Position numbers and translations under genes: made by a program. Below the pieces are notes generated by a model that worked only from the letters and a program-made list of their open reading frames with translations, did not search any database and had not been told where the DNA came from. From Hanstruepera ponticola (GTDB taxonomy: Bacteria; Bacteroidota; Bacteroidia; Flavobacteriales; Flavobacteriaceae), in contig NZ_JABANC010000001.1 of NCBI RefSeq assembly GCF_012931685.1, forward strand, positions 1,054,001 through 1,118,000: 64,000 nt of DNA, in the 5' to 3' direction. This document shows positions 1-8,170 of the stretch, piece by piece. Numbering within the stretch: the stretch's first letter is position 1; every line of letters begins with the position of its first letter.

Positions 1-215
1 TTCTTGATACCAAAACCAAGAAAATATTGTTTTATTTAATACTATTTGGAGTGTTGCTATTTTCTGGCTCTATATACGGATTAGCGACCAATTCACTGTC
101 GTCATTTGATTTTAAAACCATTGGATTTATAACGCCTATTGGTGGTTTATTGTTAATTGTTGCTTGGCTTTTATTGTTAATAAAGTTTTTGAAAAACCAA
201 GTTGATATTTCATAA
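1..215 (+). CDS. DUF423 family membrane protein, C-terminal part (partial)
   Basis: The reading frame is open to the left edge (codons start at base 3) and ends at a TAA at 213-215, so this is the 3' end of a gene that starts outside the window. The visible part has two hydrophobic segments around a short polar stretch containing FKTIGFITPIGG, the pattern of the C-terminal half of DUF423 (YgdD-like) small membrane proteins. The family has about 120-130 residues and four helices, so roughly half is missing. Its function is unknown. Assignment is by pattern recognition only. Confidence 0.6.
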   Translation, partial: LDTKTKKILFYLILFGVLLFSGSIYGLATNSLSSFDFKTIGFITPIGGLLLIVAWLLLLIKFLKNQVDIS

Positions 216-243
216 AATTAGATGGCTACTTTAAAATAATGTT

Positions 244-251
244 TAATTTTG
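244..251 (+). promoter_or_regulatory. Candidate -7 element of the pckA promoter
   Basis: TAATTTTG matches the Bacteroidota -7 consensus TAnnTTTG and lies 23 bases before the pckA start codon. No TTG is seen at the expected -33 spacing, so the match rests on one box. Confidence 0.45.
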
Positions 252-274
252 CATCATAAACAACACAAAATATT

Positions 275-1888
275 ATGGTCGATCATACCCAAGCTTCGAA
301 AACGATTTCGTTAGAAAACTACGGAATAAAGAATGCTAAAGTTCAGTATCAATTATCTTCAGAACAATTACACAATATTACAATAGAAAAAGGTCAAGGC
401 GTTGAGGCATCCTCTGGTGCTTTAGCAGTTAACACAGGTGAGTTTACAGGGCGTTCGCCAAAAGACCGTTTTATTGTTAAGGATGACATTACAAAAGATC
501 GCGTTTGGTGGGGGAACATCAACATTCCTTTTGATTCTGATGATTTTGCTAAACTGTATGATAAGGTGACAAATTATTTATCTGAAAAAGAGGTTTTTGT
601 CAGAGATTGTTATGCTTGTGCTGATGATAATTACAGATTAAATATTCGTGTTATTAATGAATATCCTTGGAGCAATATGTTTGCCTACAACATGTTCTTA
701 AGGCCTGAGGCTTCAGAATTGGATGATTTCACACCAGAATGGACAATTGTTAATGCGCCAGGTTTTATGGCTAATCCAGAAGTTGATGGAACACGTCAAC
801 ATAATTTTGCCATTTTGGATTTCACAAGAAAAATAGCCTTAATTGGTGGGACAGGTTATACAGGAGAAATTAAGAAAGGAATTTTTTCTGCATTGAATTT
901 TATATTACCAGTATTCAAGAATACCTTACCAATGCACTGTAGTGCTAATGTTGGTGAAGATGGTGATACAGCTATCTTTTTTGGTTTATCTGGAACAGGT
1001 AAGACTACATTGTCTGCAGATCCTAAAAGAAAACTAATTGGTGATGATGAACACGGATGGACAAATGAAAACACGGTTTTTAACTTTGAAGGTGGTTGTT
1101 ATGCTAAAGCCATTAACTTAACAGAAGATAATGAGCCAGATATATATAGAGCTATAAAGAAAGGTGCGATTTTAGAAAATGTTGTCATGAACGACAATGG
1201 TGATGTAGATTTTACGGATACTTCCATCACTCAAAACACACGTGTGAGTTACCCAATACATCACATTGATAATATTCAAGTGCCATCAATTGGAAAGAAC
1301 CCTAAAAACATTTTCTTTTTAACAGCAGATGCCTTTGGAGTGTTGCCTCCTATTTCAAAATTAACACCTGGACAAGCTGCATATCACTTTATTTCTGGTT
1401 ATACGGCTAAAGTAGCAGGAACAGAAGCAGGTATCGATGAGCCATTACCAAGTTTTTCTGCATGTTTTGGAGCGCCTTTTATGCCGCTGCATCCCACAAA
1501 ATATGCTGAAATGTTAAGCGCTAAAATGAAAGAAGCAGGTGTTAATGTTTGGTTGATTAATACGGGTTGGACAGGTGGTCCTTACGGTGTTGGAAGTAGA
1601 ATAAAATTAAAATATACACGAGCCATGATAACGGCTGCGCTTAATGGTGATCTCGATGAGGTGAACTATGAAACGTATCACACGCATTCCGTTTTTGGTT
1701 TATTGCAACCTAGACATTGTCCAGGAGTTCCTTCAGAAGTGTTGAGCTCTCGAAGAACATGGGATAATGACGAAGGATATTACAAAGCAGCTTATAAATT
1801 ATCAGAATCTTTTAGAGAGAATTTTAAGAAGTTTGAATCGTACGCTAACGACGAAATTCTTGCTGGAGCGCCCAATTTAAAGTCTTAA
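275..1888 (+). CDS. pckA: Phosphoenolpyruvate carboxykinase (ATP)
   Basis: This cytosolic gluconeogenic enzyme converts oxaloacetate and ATP to PEP, CO2 and ADP. The 537-residue length is normal for the ATP-dependent family. The kinase P-loop GLSGTGKTT lies at about residues 237-245, followed by the metal-binding GDDEHGW near 256, both diagnostic of the ATP type rather than the GTP type. The start follows a -7-like TAATTTTG and gives a normal N-terminus. It is monocistronic: the next gene begins about 100 bases later behind its own candidate promoter. It would supply sugars during growth on amino acids, consistent with the hydroxyproline cluster elsewhere in the window. The assignment is secure. 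Confidence 0.97.
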   Translation: MVDHTQASKTISLENYGIKNAKVQYQLSSEQLHNITIEKGQGVEASSGALAVNTGEFTGRSPKDRFIVKDDITKDRVWWGNINIPFDSDDFAKLYDKVTNYLSEKEVFVRDCYACADDNYRLNIRVINEYPWSNMFAYNMFLRPEASELDDFTPEWTIVNAPGFMANPEVDGTRQHNFAILDFTRKIALIGGTGYTGEIKKGIFSALNFILPVFKNTLPMHCSANVGEDGDTAIFFGLSGTGKTTLSADPKRKLIGDDEHGWTNENTVFNFEGGCYAKAINLTEDNEPDIYRAIKKGAILENVVMNDNGDVDFTDTSITQNTRVSYPIHHIDNIQVPSIGKNPKNIFFLTADAFGVLPPISKLTPGQAAYHFISGYTAKVAGTEAGIDEPLPSFSACFGAPFMPLHPTKYAEMLSAKMKEAGVNVWLINTGWTGGPYGVGSRIKLKYTRAMITAALNGDLDEVNYETYHTHSVFGLLQPRHCPGVPSEVLSSRRTWDNDEGYYKAAYKLSESFRENFKKFESYANDEILAGAPNLKS

Positions 1889-1933
1889 ATAGGGTGTTTC
1901 GATAATATTTTAGACGTAATGCACGTTTTTAGC

Positions 1934-1964
1934 TTGTTTGTGTACTGCAAAAGTGGTAATTTTA
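1934..1964 (+). promoter_or_regulatory. Candidate promoter of the T9SS protein gene at 1992
   Basis: TTG at 1934-1936 and TAATTTTA at 1957-1964 are separated by 20 bases, close to the Bacteroidota TTG-N19-TAnnTTTG layout, and lie 27 bases before the start codon. The last base of the -7 box departs from consensus. Confidence 0.4.
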
Positions 1965-1991
1965 TAGGTTGAATATATAATTATATAACCC

Positions 1992-2942
1992 ATGAAAAAA
2001 ACTACTTATTTACTTGCAATACTTATTGCATTTCAAACTTTAACCTTTGCACAATATACTGCTATTCCTGATAGCAATTTTGAGCAAGCCCTGATTACTT
2101 TTGGCTATGATTCCGAAGGTACATTAGATGGCCAAATACTAACTGCTGATGCTGTAGGAGCAACAGGATCGTTAGCCTTTGCTGGTCAAAATATTTCAGA
2201 CATTACAGGTATTGAGGCTTTTACTAATATTGATGGCCTTAATATGTCTTACAACCCGATCAATGTAGCGGTTGATTTAACATCAAATACGTTGCTAACA
2301 TCTGTTAACTTTGAAGAGTGTAATAGCTTACCGGGTTTAACAATTACAAATTTGACAGATCTACAAGTACTTAATGTATTTGGAACAGCCATGACTACTC
2401 TTGATGTTTCAACCAATACAGCTCTTACTGATTTTACAGCGAGAAATGGGAGTTTAACAAGTTTAGATTTGTCAGCTAATACGAGTATTGTTTCTGTTAA
2501 TGTAAGAAACTGTGCCTTGACAAGTCTAGATATGCGTAATGGAAATAACGCAAACGTAACAAGTTTTAATGCTGATTTCAATGGTAATTTAACATGTATT
2601 TTTGTTGATGATACTACAGAACCGAATTTAAATACATGGTCCGTTGACGCAGGAAGTACATTTGTTGAAAATGAGGCTGAATGCGCTACGTTAAGTGTTA
2701 AATCTGTCAAAGCTTTAGTTTTTGATCTATATCCGAATCCTGCAACTGATAGAATTAATATTGCCTCTAAAACACAGTCTGCTTCTGTTGAAATTTATAA
2801 TATCACCGGAAAAAGAGTTTTCACTAGAGACTTAAATTTAGGAGATAATGTTATTAATATCGGGTCATTAAAATCAGGTGTATATCTTGTACGATTGATT
2901 TCTGATTCTAATGTTGAAACTAAAAAACTAATAATTAATTAG
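1992..2942 (+). CDS. Secreted leucine-rich-like protein with T9SS type A sorting domain
   Basis: The 316-residue protein starts with a signal peptide (about residues 1-20, ending near TFAQ). It is followed by short leucine-rich-like repeats of the form L-x-x-LD-x-S-x-N-T between about residues 70 and 200. The last 75 residues form a T9SS type A sorting domain: YPNPATDRINI, a GKRVF turn, LKSGVYLVRL and a terminal KKLIIN. The N-terminal repeats resemble those of the much larger protein at 18506-21343, including the start IPDSNFEQAL (IPDANFKNAL there). It is probably exported through the outer membrane and attached to the surface or released. No enzyme domain is visible and the ligand is unknown. 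Confidence 0.85.
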   Translation: MKKTTYLLAILIAFQTLTFAQYTAIPDSNFEQALITFGYDSEGTLDGQILTADAVGATGSLAFAGQNISDITGIEAFTNIDGLNMSYNPINVAVDLTSNTLLTSVNFEECNSLPGLTITNLTDLQVLNVFGTAMTTLDVSTNTALTDFTARNGSLTSLDLSANTSIVSVNVRNCALTSLDMRNGNNANVTSFNADFNGNLTCIFVDDTTEPNLNTWSVDAGSTFVENEAECATLSVKSVKALVFDLYPNPATDRINIASKTQSASVEIYNITGKRVFTRDLNLGDNVINIGSLKSGVYLVRLISDSNVETKKLIIN

Positions 2943-2963
2943 AGCAATTTTTATTATAAACAC

Positions 2964-2996
2964 AAAAAAAGCACAACTTGAAGTTGTGCTTTTTTT
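2964..2996. terminator. Bidirectional terminator between convergent genes
   Basis: Perfect inverted repeat: a run of seven A plus GCACAACTT, one G, then AAGTTGTGC and seven T. It is flanked by A and T tracts on both sides and can end the T9SS gene on the plus strand and hemD on the minus strand. Confidence 0.9.
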
Positions 2997-3013
2997 GTAA
3001 TATGTGGATGGCT

Positions 3014-3763
3014 TTATTTTTTCTTATTATTTTCCTTAATGTATTTTTCCAAAGCCATAGTCATAGATGGTGTTTCAGGCGTTGGCGCAGCTATATCTAC
3101 GCGTAATCCATGTGCTTCAACTGCTTTGATAGTTGTGTTTCCAAAAACAGCAATACGCGTTTCATTTTGCTTAAAATCAGGAAAGTTATGGAATAACGAT
3201 TCAATTCCTGATGGACTAAAAAAGACTAATATGTCATAATACACATTTGCTAAATCAGACAAATCACTAATGACTGTTTTATAAAACACAGCCTCTTTCC
3301 AATTTACATTTAAGGCATTCAAAGTTTCTGGAACTTCAGGTTTTAATTTATCAGTTGTAGGCAGTAAGAATGTTTCGCCTTTATATTTTTTTATTAGCGG
3401 TGATAAGTCGGCGAAATTACGTTTACCAACATAAATTTTACGCTTTCTGTAAACAACATACTTTTGTAGATAGTAGGCTACTGCTTCAGACTGACAGAAG
3501 TACTTCATGGTATCGGGTACCTTGAAACGCATCTCTTCTGCTACTCTAAAAAAGTGATCAACGGCATTTCTGCTAGTTAGAATAATGGCAGTGTATTTAT
3601 TTAAATCAACTTTTTGTTGTCTAATTTCTTTTACATCTACTCCTTCAACATGTATAAACGGCCTAAAGTCGATTTTTACTTTTTGCTTTTCCTGAAGATC
3701 AAAATAAGGCGAATTTTCTATTTTAGGTTCTGGTTGAGATACTAAAATTGTTTTCACTTTCAT
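3014..3763 (-). CDS. hemD: Uroporphyrinogen-III synthase
   Basis: The 249-residue protein matches the two-lobed HemD fold, which closes hydroxymethylbilane to uroporphyrinogen III in heme and siroheme synthesis. Visible family features are the N-terminal TILVSQPEP strand, the segment YTAIILTSRNAVDHFF and the C-terminal lobe with VFFSPSGIESL and AVFGNTTIKAV. HemD is weakly conserved, so the call rests on these segments and on context: the DUF4271 gene directly upstream on the same strand is its usual partner in Bacteroidota. The ATG at 3763 is 23 bases after the DUF4271 stop, so the two are probably co-transcribed. Confidence 0.88.
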   Translation of the reverse strand: MKVKTILVSQPEPKIENSPYFDLQEKQKVKIDFRPFIHVEGVDVKEIRQQKVDLNKYTAIILTSRNAVDHFFRVAEEMRFKVPDTMKYFCQSEAVAYYLQKYVVYRKRKIYVGKRNFADLSPLIKKYKGETFLLPTTDKLKPEVPETLNALNVNWKEAVFYKTVISDLSDLANVYYDILVFFSPSGIESLFHNFPDFKQNETRIAVFGNTTIKAVEAHGLRVDIAAPTPETPSMTMALEKYIKENNKKK

Positions 3764-3786
3764 AAATAAATGTCATTTTTCTAACC

Positions 3787-4434
3787 TTAAAAATCAATTA
3801 TAATACTGAATATAATGACGTAAGGTGCGATTTCAAGTGCGCAAAGATACAAAATAAAATAGAATAAATTTTGTTTAATTAGATTTTGATAAACCTTTAA
3901 TGTAGTCAATAAACCAATAAAAAAAACAAGTAAAATTATGGCCACTATGCAATAGATAATTATTGGGCTACCTTGGAAACTGTAAATAAGCAATGCGTTT
4001 AGAGGCAATAGTAAAATACCAACGAAATTTTTATAGCTAATTTTTTGAAACAGGTAATTATCAATCAGGAAATCAATATCAAAAACACTACCAATTAACC
4101 GTTCAACCAATATTTTCATGATTATAAAAATGGCAACGGCTAAAAATAATTTAAGCATTAATATCAAAGATATTTCAACTGAACTATAGAGTTCAGTAAA
4201 AGAGAGAATACCAAAAATAGTAATTGAGAATACAAAATTTCCAAAAAGCATCGCATCAAAAAAATCAAAAAACTTCTGATCCTTTGAATAAATTTTAAGG
4301 TATTTAGAATTACCTAAAACAAAAACAAAATCGTTAAAACGCTTGGCGAATAATACTTTTGTGATTGCTATTAGAATTAAACCAATAACAAAACAAATTG
4401 TAAATAAATCATTTGATATTACAGGGCGTAGCAT
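3787..4434 (-). CDS. DUF4271 integral membrane protein
   Basis: This 215-residue protein is almost entirely hydrophobic, with about six predicted membrane helices, an F-F-D-A-M-L-F segment after the second helix and a family-typical Y-x-N-F-V-G-I-L-L-LP-N stretch near residues 135-147. These features fit DUF4271, a Bacteroidota inner-membrane family of unknown function usually located next to hemD, as here. It starts at the ATG at 4434 and precedes hemD in a probable two-gene operon. The link to heme synthesis is inferred from synteny only. Confidence 0.8.
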   Translation of the reverse strand: MLRPVISNDLFTICFVIGLILIAITKVLFAKRFNDFVFVLGNSKYLKIYSKDQKFFDFFDAMLFGNFVFSITIFGILSFTELYSSVEISLILMLKLFLAVAIFIIMKILVERLIGSVFDIDFLIDNYLFQKISYKNFVGILLLPLNALLIYSFQGSPIIIYCIVAIILLVFFIGLLTTLKVYQNLIKQNLFYFILYLCALEIAPYVIIFSIIIDF

Positions 4435-4513
4435 ATTGTAAAATTATTATAAATTATTCTATCAGGCAGTAATATTTTAAGGAATATTTAAAAAAAAGTA
4501 TCCCTCAAAAGTT

Positions 4514-4521
4514 TACATTTG
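4514..4521 (+). promoter_or_regulatory. Candidate -7 element for the mannosyltransferase operon
   Basis: TACATTTG matches TAnnTTTG, 20 bases before the start at 4542. No TTG is found at the -33 spacing. Confidence 0.45.
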
Positions 4522-4541
4522 TTAAAAATTAAGAGCTTTTA

Positions 4542-5267
4542 ATGCAGGATGCTATTGTTATAATCCCAACTTACAATGAGATTGAGAATATTGAAGCCAT
4601 TGTCCGAGCCGTTTTTTCTCAAGAAAAACAGTTTCATATTTTAGTGGTTGATGACAACTCTCCTGATCTTACAGCATTAAAAGTAAAAGAATTACAAAAA
4701 GACTTTCCGCAAAGATTACATCTTTTGCAAAGAGAGGAAAAAACAGGTCTTGGTACAGCTTATATTGCTGGTTTTAAATGGTGTCTAGAGCGTAAATATG
4801 ATTATGTTTTTGAAATGGATGCTGATTTTTCTCACAATCCAAATGATTTGATAAAACTTTACAATGCTTGTCACATTGAGAACGCTGATATGTCCGTTGG
4901 GTCACGTTATGTAAAAGGTATAAACGTGGTTAATTGGCCAATGAGCAGAATACTTTTGTCTTATTTTGCATCGAAATACGTAAGGCTTATAACACAAATG
5001 AAAATTCACGATACAACAGCAGGATTTGTATGTTATAAAAGAAAAGTACTTGAAACAATTGATTTGGACGCTATAAAATTTGTTGGCTATGCTTTTCAAA
5101 TTGAAATGAAATTTAAGACCTATTTAGAAGATTTTAAAATTGTTGAAGTTCCTGTGATTTTTACTGATCGTGTAAGAGGAAAGTCTAAAATGAGCGGCAG
5201 TATCATTTCGGAAGCTATATTTGGTGTAATAAGTATGAAATTAAATAGTTTGTTTAATAAAGGTTAA
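4542..5267 (+). CDS. Polyprenol monophosphomannose synthase (GT2)
   Basis: The 241-residue enzyme belongs to glycosyltransferase family 2 of the dolichol-phosphate mannosyltransferase type. It transfers a hexose, usually mannose, from a nucleotide sugar to a polyprenyl phosphate at the cytoplasmic membrane. Visible motifs are IPTYNEIENI at the N-terminus, VDDNSPD, the nucleotide-metal site MDADFSHNP near residue 92, GSRYVKG and the C-terminal RVRGKSKMSG, which is characteristic of DPM1-like proteins. It lacks the membrane domain of the longer family members. It is the first gene of an operon with the dihydroorotase-like gene 4 bases downstream and a DUF4296 lipoprotein. The exact sugar is not readable. 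Confidence 0.88.
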   Translation: MQDAIVIIPTYNEIENIEAIVRAVFSQEKQFHILVVDDNSPDLTALKVKELQKDFPQRLHLLQREEKTGLGTAYIAGFKWCLERKYDYVFEMDADFSHNPNDLIKLYNACHIENADMSVGSRYVKGINVVNWPMSRILLSYFASKYVRLITQMKIHDTTAGFVCYKRKVLETIDLDAIKFVGYAFQIEMKFKTYLEDFKIVEVPVIFTDRVRGKSKMSGSIISEAIFGVISMKLNSLFNKG

Positions 5268-5271
5268 TAGT

Positions 5272-6612
5272 ATGGATAACTTGCTTATAAAAAATGCAAA
5301 AATTGTTAATGAAGGTATTATCAAAGAATGTGATATCTACATTGAGGGTGAAACGATTAAACAAATTGGAAATTCGATAAATGTTAATTTAGAAAAGACA
5401 AAAGTTATTGATGCTTTAGGAAACTATGTGATTCCAGGAGTCATTGATGATCAAGTGCATTTTAGGGAGCCTGGATTAACACATAAAGCCGATATTGAAA
5501 GTGAGTCAAGAGCTGCTATTGCAGGTGGTATTACATCATATATTGAAATGCCAAATACAAATCCGCAAACAACAACAATTGAAAAATTGAATGAAAAGTT
5601 TGAGATAGCCTCTAAAAAATCATTTGCAAACTATTCGTTTATGTTTGGAGGTACCAATGATAATCTTGAAGAAATATTAAAAGTAAACACTCAAGAGGTA
5701 GCAGGTTTAAAACTGTTTTTAGGATCTTCGACAGGAAATATGTTGGTTGATAATCCCGAAATTTTAGAAAAGATTTTTTCAAGTACAGATATGATTATTT
5801 CTGTTCATTGTGAAGATGAGGAAACCATAAGAAAGAATACCGAAATTTATGTAGATAAATATGGTGATGATATTCCTATTAAATTTCATCCGATTATTAG
5901 AAGTGAAGAGGCTTGTTATTTGTCATCTTCAAAAGCTATTGAATTGGCTAAAAAAACGGGTGCAAGATTACATGTTTTTCATTTGTCAACAGGAAAGGAA
6001 ACCCATTTATTTTCAAATGATATACCGCTGAAGGATAAAAAAATTACTGCTGAAGTATGTATACACCATTTGTGGTTTTCAGATGCTGATTATGAAGAAA
6101 AAGGCACTAGAATAAAATGGAATCCTGCTGTAAAAACGGCAAGTGACAGAGACGAATTATGGAAAGCGTTATTGGATGATAGAATTGATGTTATTGCCAC
6201 AGATCATGCGCCACATACTGTTGATGAGAAAAATAACCCTTATACCAAAGCACCTTCTGGTGGACCATTGGTACAACATGCATTAGTTGCAATGTTTGAG
6301 GCCTATCATCAAGGAAAAATTTCAATTGAAAAATTGGTTGAAAAAATGTGTCATAATCCAGCTATTTTATTTCAAGTAGAAAAGCGAGGGTTTATTAAGG
6401 AAGGTTATTTTGCAGATATGGTTATTGTAGATATAAATAATCCATGGACTGTGCAGCCAGATAATATACTATATAAATGTGGTTGGTCACCATTTGAAGG
6501 CGCAACTTTCAAATCCAAAATAGCACAAACTGTACTTAATGGTAAAGTCGTTTATAATAACAATAAAGTAAGCGACATAAAATCAGCAAAAAGATTAACT
6601 TTTAATAGATGA
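5272..6612 (+). CDS. Dihydroorotase-family amidohydrolase
   Basis: The 446-residue protein aligns with class I dihydroorotases, zinc enzymes that cyclise carbamoyl-aspartate in pyrimidine synthesis. Visible family motifs are VIPGVID, FREPG (64-68), EMPNTNPQTT, SVHCEDE, LHVFHLSTGKE and the catalytic-aspartate segment ATDHAPHT. The N-terminal metal motif, normally HxH, reads Q61-V-H63, so one canonical zinc ligand is replaced by glutamine. Many flavobacterial proteins annotated as dihydroorotase look like this to my memory, but activity should not be taken for granted. The gene lies 4 bases after the mannosyltransferase gene and overlaps the next gene by 4 bases (ATGA). Confidence 0.82.
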   Translation: MDNLLIKNAKIVNEGIIKECDIYIEGETIKQIGNSINVNLEKTKVIDALGNYVIPGVIDDQVHFREPGLTHKADIESESRAAIAGGITSYIEMPNTNPQTTTIEKLNEKFEIASKKSFANYSFMFGGTNDNLEEILKVNTQEVAGLKLFLGSSTGNMLVDNPEILEKIFSSTDMIISVHCEDEETIRKNTEIYVDKYGDDIPIKFHPIIRSEEACYLSSSKAIELAKKTGARLHVFHLSTGKETHLFSNDIPLKDKKITAEVCIHHLWFSDADYEEKGTRIKWNPAVKTASDRDELWKALLDDRIDVIATDHAPHTVDEKNNPYTKAPSGGPLVQHALVAMFEAYHQGKISIEKLVEKMCHNPAILFQVEKRGFIKEGYFADMVIVDINNPWTVQPDNILYKCGWSPFEGATFKSKIAQTVLNGKVVYNNNKVSDIKSAKRLTFNR

Positions 6613-7076
6613 ACAGAGTAGTAACAATATTACTTATTAGTATAATTACTTTTTGTAGTTGTAAGAATGACAATTTGCCCGAAAAGCCAGAAAACTTGAT
6701 CTCTGAAGACAAGATGGTTCACATTCTTATTGATTTATCAATACTGTCCTCGGCTAAAGGACTTAATAAAAAAATAATAGAGAACAATGGTATTACACCT
6801 GATGCTTATGTGTATCAGAAACATAATATTGACAGTACACAATTTTCAGAAAGTAATACCTACTACTCGCATTTTATTGACGAATATTCAAATATTTATG
6901 TTCGTGTAAAAGATAGCTTGGAAAAGTTAAAGCTCAAATATGTAAGATTGGAGCAAATAGAAAACGAAGAAAAAGAGGCTAGTCGCACAGAAGAAAAAAA
7001 ACGAAATAAAGCAGAAGCGCTAAAAAAACGAAAAAAGGATAGTCTTTTATCGCCACCATCTTTTGACGATAACTAG
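6609..7076 (+). CDS. DUF4296 lipoprotein
   Basis: The 155-residue protein has a lipoprotein signal peptide ending at a lipobox with cysteine near residue 18 (ITFCSCKN). The DUF4296 core follows: ISEDKMVHILIDLSILSSAKG, then YVYQKHNIDSTQFSESNTYYSH. The C-terminus is a charged helix rich in K, E and R, probably a coiled coil. It is likely anchored in the outer membrane facing the periplasm; the family function is unknown. Its ATG overlaps the dihydroorotase-like stop, indicating translational coupling. Its stop codon shares the four bases CTAG with the stop of the convergent epimerase gene. Confidence 0.82.
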   Translation: MNRVVTILLISIITFCSCKNDNLPEKPENLISEDKMVHILIDLSILSSAKGLNKKIIENNGITPDAYVYQKHNIDSTQFSESNTYYSHFIDEYSNIYVRVKDSLEKLKLKYVRLEQIENEEKEASRTEEKKRNKAEALKKRKKDSLLSPPSFDDN

Positions 7077-8083
7077 TTTTTTTCTTGTAAAAACTGGTTC
7101 GCTACAGTTTGAATACTTTTCTCAATTGGCATGAAATTATAATCTAAAGTTTGTTTGATTTTTGTATTATCATAATCTACTTGATTAAATAACGAAGCCA
7201 CCATTTGTTTCACAAACAAACGACGTTTGCCTGTTAGTTTGTGTTTTAACCAATCTAAACGCCAGGCAATTGCAAGTAACCATGGTTTAGCTTCTTTTGT
7301 TGGAGGCTCAACCTTTAAATGTTCGGCAATAGTATTTATAAAATACTGATAAGAAATATTATCAGCTACAAGTATGAATCTCTCATTAGCAATGTCACTT
7401 TTTAAGAGGTTGGTCATAATGTTTACAACATCAGTAACTGCAATAGCTCCAACACGACCGTTAGTGTAAAAAGGCAACTTATTGTAAACCTTTTTTATAA
7501 TGTTACCACTTCCATGAGACCAAATCCCACCGCCAATAATTATTCCGGGATTCACAATTACAGCAGGCAAACCTTCTTGTGTTCCACGCCATACTTCCAG
7601 TTCGGCACCATACTTAGTAATGGCATAAACACTGTTGTCTGCTTCTGCGTTCCATGCTGTTTCTTCATTTATAACATTGCTTTTAGATGATTCTCCTAAT
7701 GCCGCAATAGAACTTACATAGCATAACTTTTTGACGTTATTAGAAATAGATAAATTGACAATATTTGCAGTGCCTTCAATATTAGTCCTTCGCAATAAAT
7801 GGTATTTATCAGGTTCAAATGAAACAAAGGCAGCACAGTGATACACATATGTCACACCAATAAAGGCATCGGATAACTTGGGAATATCCAATAAGTCACT
7901 TTCAACCCAATCAATTTTATTGTATAGCTCTATGGGATTGTCAGTATAATAAGAAAAGACATTCTTGACAATTTCTAGTTTTTTAGACCTTCTGTAAATA
8001 GCCCTGACCGTCTCATTTTTACTAACCAAGTGGTAAAGTAAATGAGAGCCAACAAGACCTGTTCCTCCAGTAACCAATATCAT
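7073..8083 (-). CDS. NAD-dependent epimerase/dehydratase family protein
   Basis: The protein is an extended short-chain dehydrogenase/reductase with the nucleotide-binding MILVTGGTGLVGSHLL at its N-terminus, an active-site YAITKYGAE (YxxxK) and the downstream NPGIIIGGG segment. It resembles the dihydroflavonol reductase-like branch of the family. I chose the ATG at 8083 (336 residues). An ATG at 8161 would add 26 residues that do not fit before the Rossmann glycine motif and would leave only 9 bases before the divergent tyrS, removing its promoter. The substrate is unknown. The stop overlaps the convergent DUF4296 gene by 4 bases. Confidence 0.85.
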   Translation of the reverse strand: MILVTGGTGLVGSHLLYHLVSKNETVRAIYRRSKKLEIVKNVFSYYTDNPIELYNKIDWVESDLLDIPKLSDAFIGVTYVYHCAAFVSFEPDKYHLLRRTNIEGTANIVNLSISNNVKKLCYVSSIAALGESSKSNVINEETAWNAEADNSVYAITKYGAELEVWRGTQEGLPAVIVNPGIIIGGGIWSHGSGNIIKKVYNKLPFYTNGRVGAIAVTDVVNIMTNLLKSDIANERFILVADNISYQYFINTIAEHLKVEPPTKEAKPWLLAIAWRLDWLKHKLTGKRRLFVKQMVASLFNQVDYDNTKIKQTLDYNFMPIEKSIQTVANQFLQEKN

Positions 8084-8137
8084 ACAACCAAAATAAAGAA
8101 TTATTAATAAAGACACAGTAATTATGCATTGATTTTT

Positions 8138-8145
8138 ATCTTTGC
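8138..8145 (+). promoter_or_regulatory. Candidate -7 element of the tyrS promoter
   Basis: TATCTTTG matches TAnnTTTG, 25 bases before the tyrS start, in the gap between the divergent epimerase and tyrS genes. This supports the shorter start chosen for the epimerase. No clear -33 TTG is present. Confidence 0.45.
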
Positions 8146-8170
8146 CAAGATTTAATTTCATTTTTGGATT

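Noticed and set aside
2249-2710. Long open frame on the minus strand within the T9SS protein gene
   Set aside because: It lies wholly inside a well supported gene, has no family features and reflects the repeat composition of that gene.
8084-8161. 26-codon N-terminal extension of the epimerase gene
   Set aside because: It adds residues before the Rossmann glycine motif and would occupy the tyrS promoter region.
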